From Oligoflexia bacterium (GTDB taxonomy: Bacteria; Bdellovibrionota; Bdellovibrionia; JABDDW01), in NCBI GenBank assembly GCA_020847095.1, contig JADLCR010000004.1:1-64000 (forward strand): a stretch of 64,000 nt of DNA, in the 5' to 3' direction. How positions within the stretch are numbered: position 1 is the first letter of the stretch; each line of letters begins with the position of its first letter. The notes under the pieces were generated by a model, which saw nothing but the letters and a program-made list of their open reading frames with translations, searched no databases and was not told the origin of the DNA. Position numbers and translations under genes: made by a program. Shown in pieces: positions 37,591-45,973 of the stretch.

Positions 37591-37594
37591 CTGA

Positions 37595-38713
37595 TTAAGC
37601 GGCCGTCGGGCTTTGGAATTTGTCCCGCCCAAAGGGGATGCGGTTGTTTTCTATTTCATCAATAAAGGTTGGTAAAACCCCGGTAGGTTGGATCTGTCCC
37701 GTCAATCGCCCGTCAGGTTCTCGCTTAAGAGAACCAATTCTAAAAAGCTCTTCGACTTCGTAAGCGCCTTGGCTATTGAGGCCCGTGACCTCGGCTATGC
37801 TTGCAATGCGCCTGCTTCCATCAGGAAATCTTGAAATTTGCACAATGATATCAACGGCGGACGCGATCTGCGAACGAACCGCTCGCTCCGACACTTGCGA
37901 ATCTCCGCTCATGGCGAGGGTCTCTAGGCGCACCATGGCATCAGCCGGGCTATTTGCATGCACCGTCCCAAGGCACCCCTTGTGTCCTGTATTCATCGCA
38001 TTAATAAGCTCTACGGCTTCGGCACCCCGAACTTCTCCAACTATGATTCGGTCAGGGCGGAGGCGAAGGCTGCTTTTCAATAAATCTCTCATCGAAACTT
38101 CGCCTTTGCCTTGTTCGTCTGCCATTCGAGTTTCAAATCGAACCACATGCTCATAGTCGATAATCAATTCGCTGGCGTCTTCGATGACTATCACGCGTTG
38201 TCCTGGTGGCACTCGATTGGCCAAGAGCCCCAACAAGGTGGTTTTTCCAGATCCCGTTCCACCACTTACGACGACGTTTTTTCCCAAAAACATGCAGATA
38301 TCAAGAAACTGAGCTGCGGCCGCGGTGATGGTTCCTCGCTTGATATAATCGGGAAACGTCATTCGGGTTTTGGAAAATTTCCGAACACTCACTGTCGTCC
38401 CATTGCGAGCGCAAGGGGGAAATACGGCATGAATGCGTGACCCGTCCGGAAGGCGAGCATCTAACGTTGGTCGTTCGTCATTGATTCGTCTTCCGACGCT
38501 TTGAGCGATATTATGAACAGCAGCCTGCAAAGTATCTTCGTCAGCAAACTGAGCGTCAGTTTTTGTAAGTTTTCCGCCGCGCTCGATAAAAATATCTTTG
38601 GGTCCGTTGATAAGTACTTCAGTTACCGTTTCATCTTTGAGGTAGGTAAGAACTGGTGCCAAGAAGCTCTGAATGGCGGCTTCAAAGACTGATGTCTGCG
38701 TGACCTCAGACAT
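37595..38713 (-). CDS. cpaF: CpaF/TadA-type secretion ATPase
   Basis: The 372 residues show a CpaF-type N-domain with TEVLINGPKDIFIERGG, Walker A GGTGSGKTTLLGLL (about 151-164), Asp box VIEDASEL, Walker B-like RIIVGEVRGAEAVEL and the His box GHKGCLGTVHANS. It would power Flp/Tad pilus or related secretion. No other tad genes lie nearby; the next gene encodes a cupredoxin-like exported protein, so it appears to be an orphan locus. Function in a Flp pilus is therefore only inferred. Confidence 0.92.
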   Translation of the reverse strand: MSEVTQTSVFEAAIQSFLAPVLTYLKDETVTEVLINGPKDIFIERGGKLTKTDAQFADEDTLQAAVHNIAQSVGRRINDERPTLDARLPDGSRIHAVFPPCARNGTTVSVRKFSKTRMTFPDYIKRGTITAAAAQFLDICMFLGKNVVVSGGTGSGKTTLLGLLANRVPPGQRVIVIEDASELIIDYEHVVRFETRMADEQGKGEVSMRDLLKSSLRLRPDRIIVGEVRGAEAVELINAMNTGHKGCLGTVHANSPADAMVRLETLAMSGDSQVSERAVRSQIASAVDIIVQISRFPDGSRRIASIAEVTGLNSQGAYEVEELFRIGSLKREPDGRLTGQIQPTGVLPTFIDEIENNRIPFGRDKFQSPTAA

Positions 38714-38722
38714 GGGTCACCT

Positions 38723-39283
38723 TCACTCAGCCGATAGGTTTCGGTTGATAGGCTGTGGACCTTTGCCACCAAAAACAATAATTTCGCCTCGCGCCGATGT
38801 TTCGGGGCAAACAAACTCATAAACACCGTCAACTTTAGGATCTAGAAAGAAGCTCTTTTTCTTTCCAAAAAATGTGGCGTGGTGCTGAGCAAATCCATCC
38901 AAAATGAAACTGACGTTCTTTTTGCTGTCATTAATATTCACGACATGAGCTGTATAGTGGGTCCCATTACGCAAGCGAATACTTCGCGGAATAAAACCTG
39001 ATGGAGTATTCACTATCACAAATTCTTGCCGATCCACGGGCCCTTCAACTTGACTGACGAAACTTTCTAACCGCTTTTCTTTTGATTTTATCTTTAACGG
39101 TTCGGCTTCGACCGTTTGTGTCGCTGCTTCAGGTGCCGGTGCGGTAGCTGCAGCCGGTTGTTCCGATGCCATCTCTCGAGAATTTTTCCTTCGAGAGAAG
39201 TCTACTTCCCAAGATAGCGCTTGCACCGATCCCGCCAATACCAAAACAGCAATCAAAAATCCTGTGGAACGTTTCATCATCAT
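38723..39283 (-). CDS. Exported cupredoxin-like protein
   Basis: Starting at the ATG at 39283 gives about 186 residues with a signal peptide ending SVQALS, an Ala/Pro/Glu-rich linker, then a beta domain (FIPRSIRLRNGTHYTAHVVNINDSKKNVSFIL...FFLDPKVDGVYEFVCPETSARGEIIVF). The strand pattern and FVCPE turn resemble cupredoxins, but the His and Met ligands expected near that Cys are absent, so it may not bind copper. It sits between a small gene and cpaF. ATG triplets at 39280 and 39277 are alternatives. Confidence 0.72.
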   Translation of the reverse strand: MMMKRSTGFLIAVLVLAGSVQALSWEVDFSRRKNSREMASEQPAAATAPAPEAATQTVEAEPLKIKSKEKRLESFVSQVEGPVDRQEFVIVNTPSGFIPRSIRLRNGTHYTAHVVNINDSKKNVSFILDGFAQHHATFFGKKKSFFLDPKVDGVYEFVCPETSARGEIIVFGGKGPQPINRNLSAE

Positions 39284-39287
39284 TACC

Positions 39288-39578
39288 TCAGTGCACCGTG
39301 TGTGAGCCCGCTTTTGCGTCTTGGGCATCTACTAGTTCTCGTGCCACTTCAATGACTATGGCTTCAATATGGTCTTGAGGAAGGTCATTCAAAAAATCCC
39401 GGATCTCCGAGATTGATTTCAGTTTGTTCAAAACGTGAATGGATTCTCTCACTTCAGTCCAATTATTTTGGCTTTTTTGGATCACCGGCTTCCAATCTTT
39501 GATGAGCATAGGGTCTATGTGACCGAGCTCATACAGTGCCGTAAAAATGCGATCCAAATCCCCGTTGAGAAAATCCAT
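39288..39578 (-). CDS. Small protein of unknown function
   Basis: A 96-residue, mostly helical and acidic protein with no signal peptide. AAGGAGTGATTC ahead of the ATG supports it as real. Its stop codon overlaps the ribosome site of the cupredoxin-like gene, so they are coupled and probably act in the same cpaF-linked process. I recognise no domain. Confidence 0.75.
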   Translation of the reverse strand: MDFLNGDLDRIFTALYELGHIDPMLIKDWKPVIQKSQNNWTEVRESIHVLNKLKSISEIRDFLNDLPQDHIEAIVIEVARELVDAQDAKAGSHTVH

Positions 39579-39699
39579 GAATCACTCCTTCTCTCATCCA
39601 AGAGAGCTTCGTGATTCACTGTTCGGGTGATCTGCGCAATTCCTAAACACTTCTGTGTCAAACCGGACTTAGATCAAGGCCCGCGGCAATTTAAATAGT

Positions 39700-40488
39700 T
39701 TATTTGGCCCCTGGACCAAATTGAACATCAGGATTGGTTCTTCCGGCCTTTGACCCACGATTGGGAAGTAGGTAGTAGCGAAAACAAGCTCCAATAATGT
39801 CAATTTTTCGAACCTCGTTGGATTCGTCAAGCTCTTGGAAGTTTTTGTTGTTCCATTCCTTTTCACAATCTTTATAGCTGAGTTCGGAGACTCGCTTTCC
39901 TTGGGAGCTTTCATCAGTGATGCGAACGGCTTCAATACATTGATTGGGTGAAAAAAGATATTCGCGATGACGAACCATGGGCTGCTTACTTGTTCCACCC
40001 TTGGTCATGACTGTAATGGCTAAGGGAAATTCGCAAAGTACGATTGTGGCAATTTTCTTTTTTCGAGAGTTTGACCAACAAACGGCATTGGCCCCATGCA
40101 CCTCAACCTTCGGAAACAAGGGACTGCCATTTTCTTCTATTCCGTGATCGAGCAAAAGTTCTTTTCTTAATTGGCGCTTATCGCAACCCACGCGGTACGA
40201 GAGAGAATTGCCGGATTGGCAAATCTGAACAGCGTTGCGAAGTGATTTTGCTTCTTCTGTAAGCCCGGCCGACCTCTCTTGCAATAGATCGAGAGACTGA
40301 AGAGTTCTTTGATAATCTTGGTAGAGTTTTAGCGAAGAGCAATTCTTGCGAGCGCAGTTGGCTTTTGCGGTCGCAACTTTTCTAAGCTCTGCCCGCACCC
40401 ATGCCGGTGTCAGTTCGCTTGTATTTTTGGTCTTGGCGTGGGCGACCAAGCCCATCAAGACCATTGTCCAGAATAAAAGACCCTTCAT
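39700..40488 (-). CDS. Exported Cys-rich protein, unknown
   Basis: The ATG at 40488 gives a 262-residue protein with a signal peptide (ends LVAHAK). At least nine cysteines are spread along the chain (for example KANCARKNCSS, NAVCWSNS, VLCEFP, IGACFRYY), which suggests a disulfide-rich periplasmic or secreted protein. The end QFGPGAK is Gly/Lys-rich. It lies alone between the small gene and phoH. No family recognised; the longer frame would need a TTG start without ribosome site. Confidence 0.7.
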   Translation of the reverse strand: MKGLLFWTMVLMGLVAHAKTKNTSELTPAWVRAELRKVATAKANCARKNCSSLKLYQDYQRTLQSLDLLQERSAGLTEEAKSLRNAVQICQSGNSLSYRVGCDKRQLRKELLLDHGIEENGSPLFPKVEVHGANAVCWSNSRKKKIATIVLCEFPLAITVMTKGGTSKQPMVRHREYLFSPNQCIEAVRITDESSQGKRVSELSYKDCEKEWNNKNFQELDESNEVRKIDIIGACFRYYLLPNRGSKAGRTNPDVQFGPGAK

Positions 40489-40538
40489 AGTCTTCGGTTC
40501 GGAAAAACCAATGAAGAACAAAAGAGAATCTGACGAGT

Positions 40539-41870
40539 TTACAAGAGATTTGCGGCCAATTCGGCAAGCTCAGATCGCTCACCCTTGGATAGAGTCACAT
40601 GCGCCGCAATGGCCTCGCCCTTGAATCTTTCAACAACGTAAGTGAGTCCGTTGTTGGCCGAGTCGACATAGGGATTATCGATTTGATAACAATCTCCCGT
40701 GAGCACGACCTTCGTCCCCTGCCCTGCCCTCGTGATAATGGTTTTGATTTCGTGTGGGGTCAGGTTTTGCGCTTCGTCGACAATCAAATACTGGTTCGGG
40801 ATGCTTCGTCCGCGAATATAGGTGAGGGGTTCAATGTTCAGCATCCCTTGACTGATAAGTTCTTGAGCTCGCCCGGCTGCGCGTTTTTGACTTGTCCCTG
40901 AACCCAGAAGATATTCAATGTTATCAAAAACCGGTTGCATCCAAGGATTGAGTTTTTCTTCTACATCACCAGGTAAATATCCAATGTCACGACCCATTGG
41001 GAAAATGGGACGGCTCACTAAGAGTCGATGATACTTACCCTCATCAAGGGTTTTCGAAAGCCCTGCGGCCAATGCCAGCAAGGTTTTTCCGGTTCCTGCT
41101 TTTCCAACCAAGCTCACGAGCTTGATTTCGTCGTTAAGCAAGCAGTCAAGCGCAAAGCTTTGTTCCACGTTGCGAGGATAAATTCCCCAAACATTGTCTG
41201 TAGGTCTAATGAGTGGCACAGCACTTTTAGTCGCCAGGTTATAGCGCGCAATTGCACTGTGATTTGGATTTGTGACGTCTTTAAAAATTATATATTGGTT
41301 GGGCACAATCGACGAATCGCTGATGGGCATTGTCTTTTGACTATAAAAACTGTCAATGGCGTCAGCGGAAACTTCGTACTCTGTGAGCCCGCTGAACAGA
41401 TCTTCAATGTCTACTTTCTGCGGCTCATAGTCTTCGGCAATGATGCCCAAGACGTCAGCTTTGATTCGAAGGTTTGTATCTTTGGTAATGAGCACCGTTG
41501 GGCGCGGAGGTTTTTCTTTTTGAAGTTTAATCGCAAGAGCGAGAATGCGGTTGTCAACTTTGCCAGTTTCAAGATGATCTGGCAGCACATCCGTATCATT
41601 GTCCAAATTAACAAAGAAGTAGCTGTGGCTCTTTTCGAGCAAGACTCCTTTGCTGAGAGCGCCCTTTGAGCGCATCACATCGACGAATCGAGAAAATTGA
41701 CGGGCATTTCGCCCATTTTCTCCTAAGTCTTTTTTGAAACGATCCATTTCTTCGATAACAGAAATGGGGATAATGACATCCGCATTCTGAAATTTGAAGA
41801 TGGCTTGTGGATCGAACAAGATAACGTTGGTGTCTATGACGAAACGTTTTCGAATGTTGGCTTTACTCAA
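40539..41870 (-). CDS. PIN-PhoH protein (PhoH2-type ATPase)
   Basis: An N-terminal PIN nuclease domain (DTNVILFDP with its acidic triad, about 10-150) is fused to a PhoH ATPase (about 230-443) with Walker A GKAGTGKTLLALAAG, Walker B YLIVDEAQNLTPHE and TGDCYQIDNPY. Such PIN-PhoH fusions are RNA helicase/nuclease enzymes. The 443-residue length is typical of the family. The start ATG lies downstream of the PilZ gene on the same strand, with a 97-bp gap. Confidence 0.93.
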   Translation of the reverse strand: MSKANIRKRFVIDTNVILFDPQAIFKFQNADVIIPISVIEEMDRFKKDLGENGRNARQFSRFVDVMRSKGALSKGVLLEKSHSYFFVNLDNDTDVLPDHLETGKVDNRILALAIKLQKEKPPRPTVLITKDTNLRIKADVLGIIAEDYEPQKVDIEDLFSGLTEYEVSADAIDSFYSQKTMPISDSSIVPNQYIIFKDVTNPNHSAIARYNLATKSAVPLIRPTDNVWGIYPRNVEQSFALDCLLNDEIKLVSLVGKAGTGKTLLALAAGLSKTLDEGKYHRLLVSRPIFPMGRDIGYLPGDVEEKLNPWMQPVFDNIEYLLGSGTSQKRAAGRAQELISQGMLNIEPLTYIRGRSIPNQYLIVDEAQNLTPHEIKTIITRAGQGTKVVLTGDCYQIDNPYVDSANNGLTYVVERFKGEAIAAHVTLSKGERSELAELAANLL

Positions 41871-41967
41871 CGATTTCCTCCCCCCAACGAAGGTCCTAAA
41901 GTCAATTAACCCTTAGAATGCGGGAGGAATTCAAGTTAATTATGAGTTCAGACGCGACACAGCAAAA

Positions 41968-42498
41968 TCAAGTCGTTCGACTTACAACGCGATCACCGTG
42001 ATCCTTCTTAGCAACACTTGCCACTGCTTCTAAAAACTTCATGAAGTGTTGAATGGCGTCGTAGGATTCACTGCTACGCAAAACTTTTGCCCCATGGCGA
42101 TTGACGGCTTCACCCAATATGGATCTCATGTTGGCCACTTTGACATTAAAGCTGAAGTACATATCGTGGCTTAAGTAAATGCGCATCGTGATCGTTTCGC
42201 CAATCGTGAAACTTCCCAGCTCCTGATTGAGATCAAACGCCAAACCATCTTCGGAAATATCATACAGCGACACTGGCTGAAGGCCCACGTCCTTGAGCAC
42301 AACGAATACTCCGATAAATTGAGAGAGAACGGTTCGGGTGACTTGGCGGCGGTCATTTTGTTTGGCGAGATCCCGGCGCGCAGATAGGTCGATCGGGGTG
42401 TCTGATGGCTCAAGACCGGCCTTGAGCTTTTCTAACTTGGGATCCTGTTTTTTAGTTTTCTTGCCCGTAAATGGAATGATATTTGATCGATCTGCCAT
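41968..42498 (-). CDS. PilZ-domain protein
   Basis: The 176 residues have a basic N-terminal arm (GKKTKKQDPKLEKLK) and then a PilZ domain: RRQVTR gives RxxxR and LYDISEDGLAF gives the DxSxxG element, so cyclic-di-GMP binding is likely. A helical C-terminal end follows. It is one of two PilZ proteins in the window. No membrane segment. A divergent promoter region for the TonB-like gene lies upstream. Confidence 0.88.
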   Translation of the reverse strand: MADRSNIIPFTGKKTKKQDPKLEKLKAGLEPSDTPIDLSARRDLAKQNDRRQVTRTVLSQFIGVFVVLKDVGLQPVSLYDISEDGLAFDLNQELGSFTIGETITMRIYLSHDMYFSFNVKVANMRSILGEAVNRHGAKVLRSSESYDAIQHFMKFLEAVASVAKKDHGDRVVSRTT

Positions 42499-42590
42499 AA
42501 CCCTCTCCTTGGTATCTCACCTTTAATTTCGGCATAAACTGTTGAACCTTTAGGCAAATTGAGGGTTTTTGATTCAGTAACGAAGCCCAG

Positions 42591-42619
42591 TTGAAGTGAC
42601 CAAGGTCCTGCAATATAAA
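42591..42619 (+). promoter_or_regulatory. Sigma-70 promoter of the TonB-like gene, probably leaderless
   Basis: TTGAAG (42591-42596), a 17-base spacer and TATAAA (42614-42619), then the ATG at 42627. Counting seven bases from the -10 puts +1 at 42626, so the mRNA would begin at the start codon. No ribosome site is present. Confidence 0.65.
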
Positions 42620-42626
42620 GTAAGCA

Positions 42627-43412
42627 ATGAATCCCTTAAGACTTACAATCTTGTTGGCACTAAGTAGCCTGATTCACCTGGCCGTGTATCAGGGGGCTTG
42701 GCTTGTCGCCACCCGAACGCCATCGGCTCGGCATGACCCCATCACCATTGAGGTTCGAAAGCCCAGTGAAGAACGCAAGAGTCGATTAGTGGTAGACGCT
42801 CTTCCAGACTTACGCTCCCTCACACCGGATCTCACCAAGCCTGCTGAATATTTGTCAGACGAAACAAGACGCGTTGAAAAAGAAACTCGGGCGCTCAAAT
42901 GGGGAAAAACGGAAAATCGAAAAGCTAAAAAAATGGCCCCGCAAATTCCGTATACCCCTGGTGAAGGGCTTGGCTCTCGTCGCGAATCGGCGGGTCGGGA
43001 AATGATCACGATGGAACCTGCCACCGACATGTATCTGCCAGGTGTCCAGGCCGGTGCCATGACGGCGTTAAATACGGACCAGTTCAAATATCACTCGTTT
43101 TTCTCACGCATTAAAGAACGGGTCCGCCCGCTTTGGCTAAGCCGCGTAAGAAGTCATTTAACAGCGCTTTCAAATGAAGAGCGACAGGTTTGGAAAGAGC
43201 AAAAAGAGTTTATCACGGAGTTTCAGGTCATCTTGGATTCAACGGGGAAATTTGAAGAGGCGATTTTGCATAGAAGCTCGGGGCTTAGTCACCTCGATCA
43301 AGCGGCCATTCAAGGATTTGCTGACGCTGAGTACTTTCCCAATCCCCCACAGGGAATGCGTGATCCAGATGGAAAGTTTCGCCTTAACTACACGATTGCA
43401 CTTTTCAAATAA
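42627..43412 (+). CDS. TonB-like energy-transducing protein
   Basis: The 261-residue protein has an N-terminal membrane anchor (about 8-28), a charged periplasmic stretch and a C-terminal domain ending EFQVILDSTGKFEEAILHRSSGLSHLDQAAIQGFADAEYFPNPP that fits the TonB C-terminal fold. It would link an ExbB/ExbD motor to outer-membrane receptors. No ExbB/ExbD is adjacent; the aglR-Q-S motor 30 kb away is the only one in the window. It opens a three-gene plus-strand run with a barrel and a lipoprotein peptidase. Confidence 0.82.
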   Translation: MNPLRLTILLALSSLIHLAVYQGAWLVATRTPSARHDPITIEVRKPSEERKSRLVVDALPDLRSLTPDLTKPAEYLSDETRRVEKETRALKWGKTENRKAKKMAPQIPYTPGEGLGSRRESAGREMITMEPATDMYLPGVQAGAMTALNTDQFKYHSFFSRIKERVRPLWLSRVRSHLTALSNEERQVWKEQKEFITEFQVILDSTGKFEEAILHRSSGLSHLDQAAIQGFADAEYFPNPPQGMRDPDGKFRLNYTIALFK

Positions 43413-43487
43413 GCCTTCTCTAAAGTCCAGGAATCACGGACTGGTCTAAGAAGCGGTTCAAATCTCAGATAGAATAGTGAAGTGACC

Positions 43488-44066
43488 ATGAGATCACTTT
43501 TCGCATCACTATTAGCTTTGTTTGTCGCAATTCCTGCCTGGGCTGGTCTCTGGGAAATCAGCGCCACCGGCAGCTATCGTAAAACAAACTTCGACGCCAC
43601 TCACAATGCAGTCATGGAGAGTGCTACCGGTAGCCTTGGTTATTATTTCTGGGAATCCAGCGCCATTATGGCCAGCTACACCCGAGGGGCCGCCAAGCAA
43701 GTGCAACCCGAATATACGGCGTATCAAACTTATGAGGCCTATGGTTTGGACCTGCAAATGACCGCCGGCGAACGCAATAGTCCGTTCCGACCCTATATCA
43801 AAGGTGGGGCCGCTTATGTGGTCAAAGACCTTCGCACTTACGTTCCCATTCCCGGCTCAAACCCGACCTCTTACCAAACAATCATTGTTAAAACATACGG
43901 GGTGACGCCAACGGCAGGAGTTGGTTTCAAACTCATGCTGGGTCAGCAGTTTGCCATCAAAATGGGTGCCGAGGGATCCATCACGCCGTCCGGAGGCAGC
44001 AATTCCAATTCCAGTGAAACCACATATGACCTATCGCTTTCAGCCGGCATTAGCTTTCTCTTTTAG
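43488..44066 (+). CDS. Outer-membrane beta-barrel protein
   Basis: A 192-residue protein with a signal peptide ending PAWAG. The mature part is short amphipathic strands (ATGSLGYYFWESSAIMASYTRGAA, SPFRPYIKGGAAYVVKDL, PTAGVGFKLMLGQQFAIKMGAEGSI) and ends in GISFLF with a terminal Phe, so an eight-strand OmpA-like or similar barrel is likely. The start at 43488 is the ATG nearest the signal; a GTG two codons earlier is possible. It lies between the TonB-like and peptidase genes. Confidence 0.82.
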   Translation: MRSLFASLLALFVAIPAWAGLWEISATGSYRKTNFDATHNAVMESATGSLGYYFWESSAIMASYTRGAAKQVQPEYTAYQTYEAYGLDLQMTAGERNSPFRPYIKGGAAYVVKDLRTYVPIPGSNPTSYQTIIVKTYGVTPTAGVGFKLMLGQQFAIKMGAEGSITPSGGSNSNSSETTYDLSLSAGISFLF

Positions 44067-45114
44067 AGCCATCCTCGCGGGAATTTTCCTGACTCCACTT
44101 CTGGGCTGCCAGATGGGATATGTGATCAATTCAGGCTTTCATCAAATGGGCATTTTACTTAAAAAGAAAAAATTTGAACGAGCCCTTCAAGATCCTCGCC
44201 TAGATGAAGAAACGAAAAGAAAAATTCGGCTCGTCGCTAAAGTTAAAAGCTTCGCAGAAGAAAAGCTTTCGCTTACAAAAAGTCGAAACTATGAAAGCTT
44301 TGTTTGGCTAGATGACAAATATGTCGTTTATGCGGTAACAGCAGCCCCCAAGGACTCGCTCAATACTTACCAGTGGGAATTTCCCATCGTGGGGAAAGTT
44401 CCATACAAGGGCTTTTTTGACAAAGCGTCCGCAGATGCCGAAGCAAAAGAAATGGAAACCAAAGGGTTTGATACCAGCGTCAGAGGAGTCACCGCCTATT
44501 CTACACTGGGTTGGTTTTCAGACCCGCTGCTCTCTACTATGACTTGGGGAGACGATGAGTATTTAGTTGAAACCGTGATTCATGAGTTAACCCATGTCAC
44601 TTTGTTTTTGAAAAACGGTGGCGATTTCAATGAGTCACTGGCGACTTTTGTTGGCGAAAAAGGGGCCGAGGCCTTTTATACCGATCAACATGGCCCAACG
44701 GCTCCAAGCATTCAGCGTATTAAAAACTCAAATCATGATTCGCAAGTCTTCGGAAAATTCATTCGCCGAGAACTTGCCCGACTAGAATCATTTTATCTAG
44801 AAAACAAAAAGAATTCAGACCTTCTGGCATTAAGAGAAAAAGAATTTGAACGCATCAAAAGGGATTTTCAAAAAGAGGTCGTTCCACAGCTCAAAAGCCG
44901 CGATTATTCACGATTCTCGGAGAAGAAGCTTAATAATGCGGTTTTGTCTGGGTACAAGACCTATCAAAGCGGCTACGAGATTTTTGAGAGGACCTTCAAA
45001 CACTGTCACGAAAATTGGGTCGAGTTTTTTGATTTTATACGGAAATTCTCTGAATCTCGATCACCTATCGAAGATCTTAAACGGGCCTTAGAAGAAAAAA
45101 AGGAAGCCCCCTAG
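44026..45114 (+). CDS. Lipoprotein zinc aminopeptidase family (PF10023-type)
   Basis: From the ATG at 44026, which overlaps the barrel gene by 41 bp, a 362-residue protein begins with a lipoprotein signal (lipobox LLGC, Cys at 28). It then has the HExxH motif HELTH (about 186-190) and NESLATFVGEKGAE (about 202-215) that supplies the third zinc ligand, in the layout of the putative aminopeptidase family PF10023. It is probably a membrane-anchored protease of the periplasm. A Lys-rich helical tail closes it. The start overlapping the upstream stop implies coupling. Confidence 0.86.
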   Translation: MTYRFQPALAFSFRAILAGIFLTPLLGCQMGYVINSGFHQMGILLKKKKFERALQDPRLDEETKRKIRLVAKVKSFAEEKLSLTKSRNYESFVWLDDKYVVYAVTAAPKDSLNTYQWEFPIVGKVPYKGFFDKASADAEAKEMETKGFDTSVRGVTAYSTLGWFSDPLLSTMTWGDDEYLVETVIHELTHVTLFLKNGGDFNESLATFVGEKGAEAFYTDQHGPTAPSIQRIKNSNHDSQVFGKFIRRELARLESFYLENKKNSDLLALREKEFERIKRDFQKEVVPQLKSRDYSRFSEKKLNNAVLSGYKTYQSGYEIFERTFKHCHENWVEFFDFIRKFSESRSPIEDLKRALEEKKEAP

Positions 45115-45124
45115 AGCTTCCTTT
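45097..45124. terminator. Terminator between convergent genes
   Basis: AAAGGAAGC, an 8-base loop and GCTTCCTTT form a 9-bp stem. The minus strand side ends in a run of eight T, so it mainly ends the small exported gene at 45149; on the plus strand the T run is poor. Confidence 0.7.
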
Positions 45125-45148
45125 GTAGTGTCATCGAAACTTACTGTA

Positions 45149-45376
45149 TCAACGTCGGGAAGCTGCTCTTTCGACCAAACGTTTATGTTTGCGCTGCTCT
45201 TGCTTGGCTTGGGCATCGTCTTGCTCGGCCTTTTCGGTATTCACTTCATTTACATATTCGGGAGCAGCGGCAGCGTCCTTGCTTTCTTGATTGATCGTTC
45301 TTGACTCATCAGCTTGAGAAACCTGAACAGTCATTAAAATTCCAACTGAGATTAATACTGAAATTAAGTGTTTCAT
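45149..45376 (-). CDS. Small exported protein, unknown
   Basis: The ATG at 45376, with AAAGGAGAGAGC ahead, gives 75 residues: a signal peptide (ends VSQADES) and a charged, mostly helical mature part ending RKHKRLVERAASRR. It is the last gene of the ECF sigma run and shares no recognised domain. It may be part of the same stress response. Confidence 0.75.
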   Translation of the reverse strand: MKHLISVLISVGILMTVQVSQADESRTINQESKDAAAAPEYVNEVNTEKAEQDDAQAKQEQRKHKRLVERAASRR

Positions 45377-45451
45377 GTTGCTCTCTCCTTTGGCCATCTT
45401 GGCCTCCTACCTTAATGACAAGAGAGCAACAGGATTAGGTTAAGATTTTTT

Positions 45452-45964
45452 TCACTCTTGAATAACTTCTGGATCTTTGAGCGGGGAACTTGCGGCTTTC
45501 GTCTGTAAATTTAAGCCGCCATGAGAAATAACATCTTTGAGCTTCTGTGTCATTTCTCGCTTGAGCAGCAAATACTCGCTAAGCTTTTCGGAACCCATAA
45601 ACTTCTTAAGCCTCTCGAGCTCCTTAACGCTCACCGTATTATATTCAGCCAAAAGACTTTCGTATTGGGCCACTAACTTTTGTACGGTTTTAGAGTTCCC
45701 TTTGGCGGCTTCAATTTGATTGAGGCACTTTTCAATTTCCGACGCCGCTTTGTTTCGGGCCTCAACAATTTCTTTGTAGATCGCCCGAAATTTAGCTTCT
45801 TGGTCGGGAGTCAGTTTAAGCCGGTCAGAAACCTTCCATAGGTAGAGCTGTTCGAGCCGATTCTTTACTTTAGAATCAGAAGCTTCCCCCTTTTCGACCG
45901 CTTCCCCCTTTGATGCCCCCAGTGTTGCCACAACAAGCAGAATACCTAGAACTGAATTAGCCAT
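45452..45964 (-). CDS. Periplasmic LTxxQ-type (Spy/CpxP/CnrX-like) protein
   Basis: A 170-residue protein with a signal peptide (ends GEAVEKG) and then an all-helical part carrying RLKLTPDQEAKFRAIYKEI, the LTxxQ signature of the Spy/CpxP/CnrX family. Such proteins act as periplasmic chaperones or as stress sensors of an anti-sigma pair. It lies 9 bp after the anti-sigma gene, so it is probably the sensor arm of the same ECF system. Confidence 0.75.
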   Translation of the reverse strand: MANSVLGILLVVATLGASKGEAVEKGEASDSKVKNRLEQLYLWKVSDRLKLTPDQEAKFRAIYKEIVEARNKAASEIEKCLNQIEAAKGNSKTVQKLVAQYESLLAEYNTVSVKELERLKKFMGSEKLSEYLLLKREMTQKLKDVISHGGLNLQTKAASSPLKDPEVIQE

Positions 45965-45973
45965 GAGCGAATA

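Noticed and set aside
38723-39283. Blue-copper protein
   Set aside because: The His and Met ligands expected near the FVCPE cysteine are missing, so only a cupredoxin-like fold is claimed.
41028-41669. A 213-residue open frame on the plus strand
   Set aside because: It is antisense to the PIN-PhoH gene and shows no protein-like features of its own.
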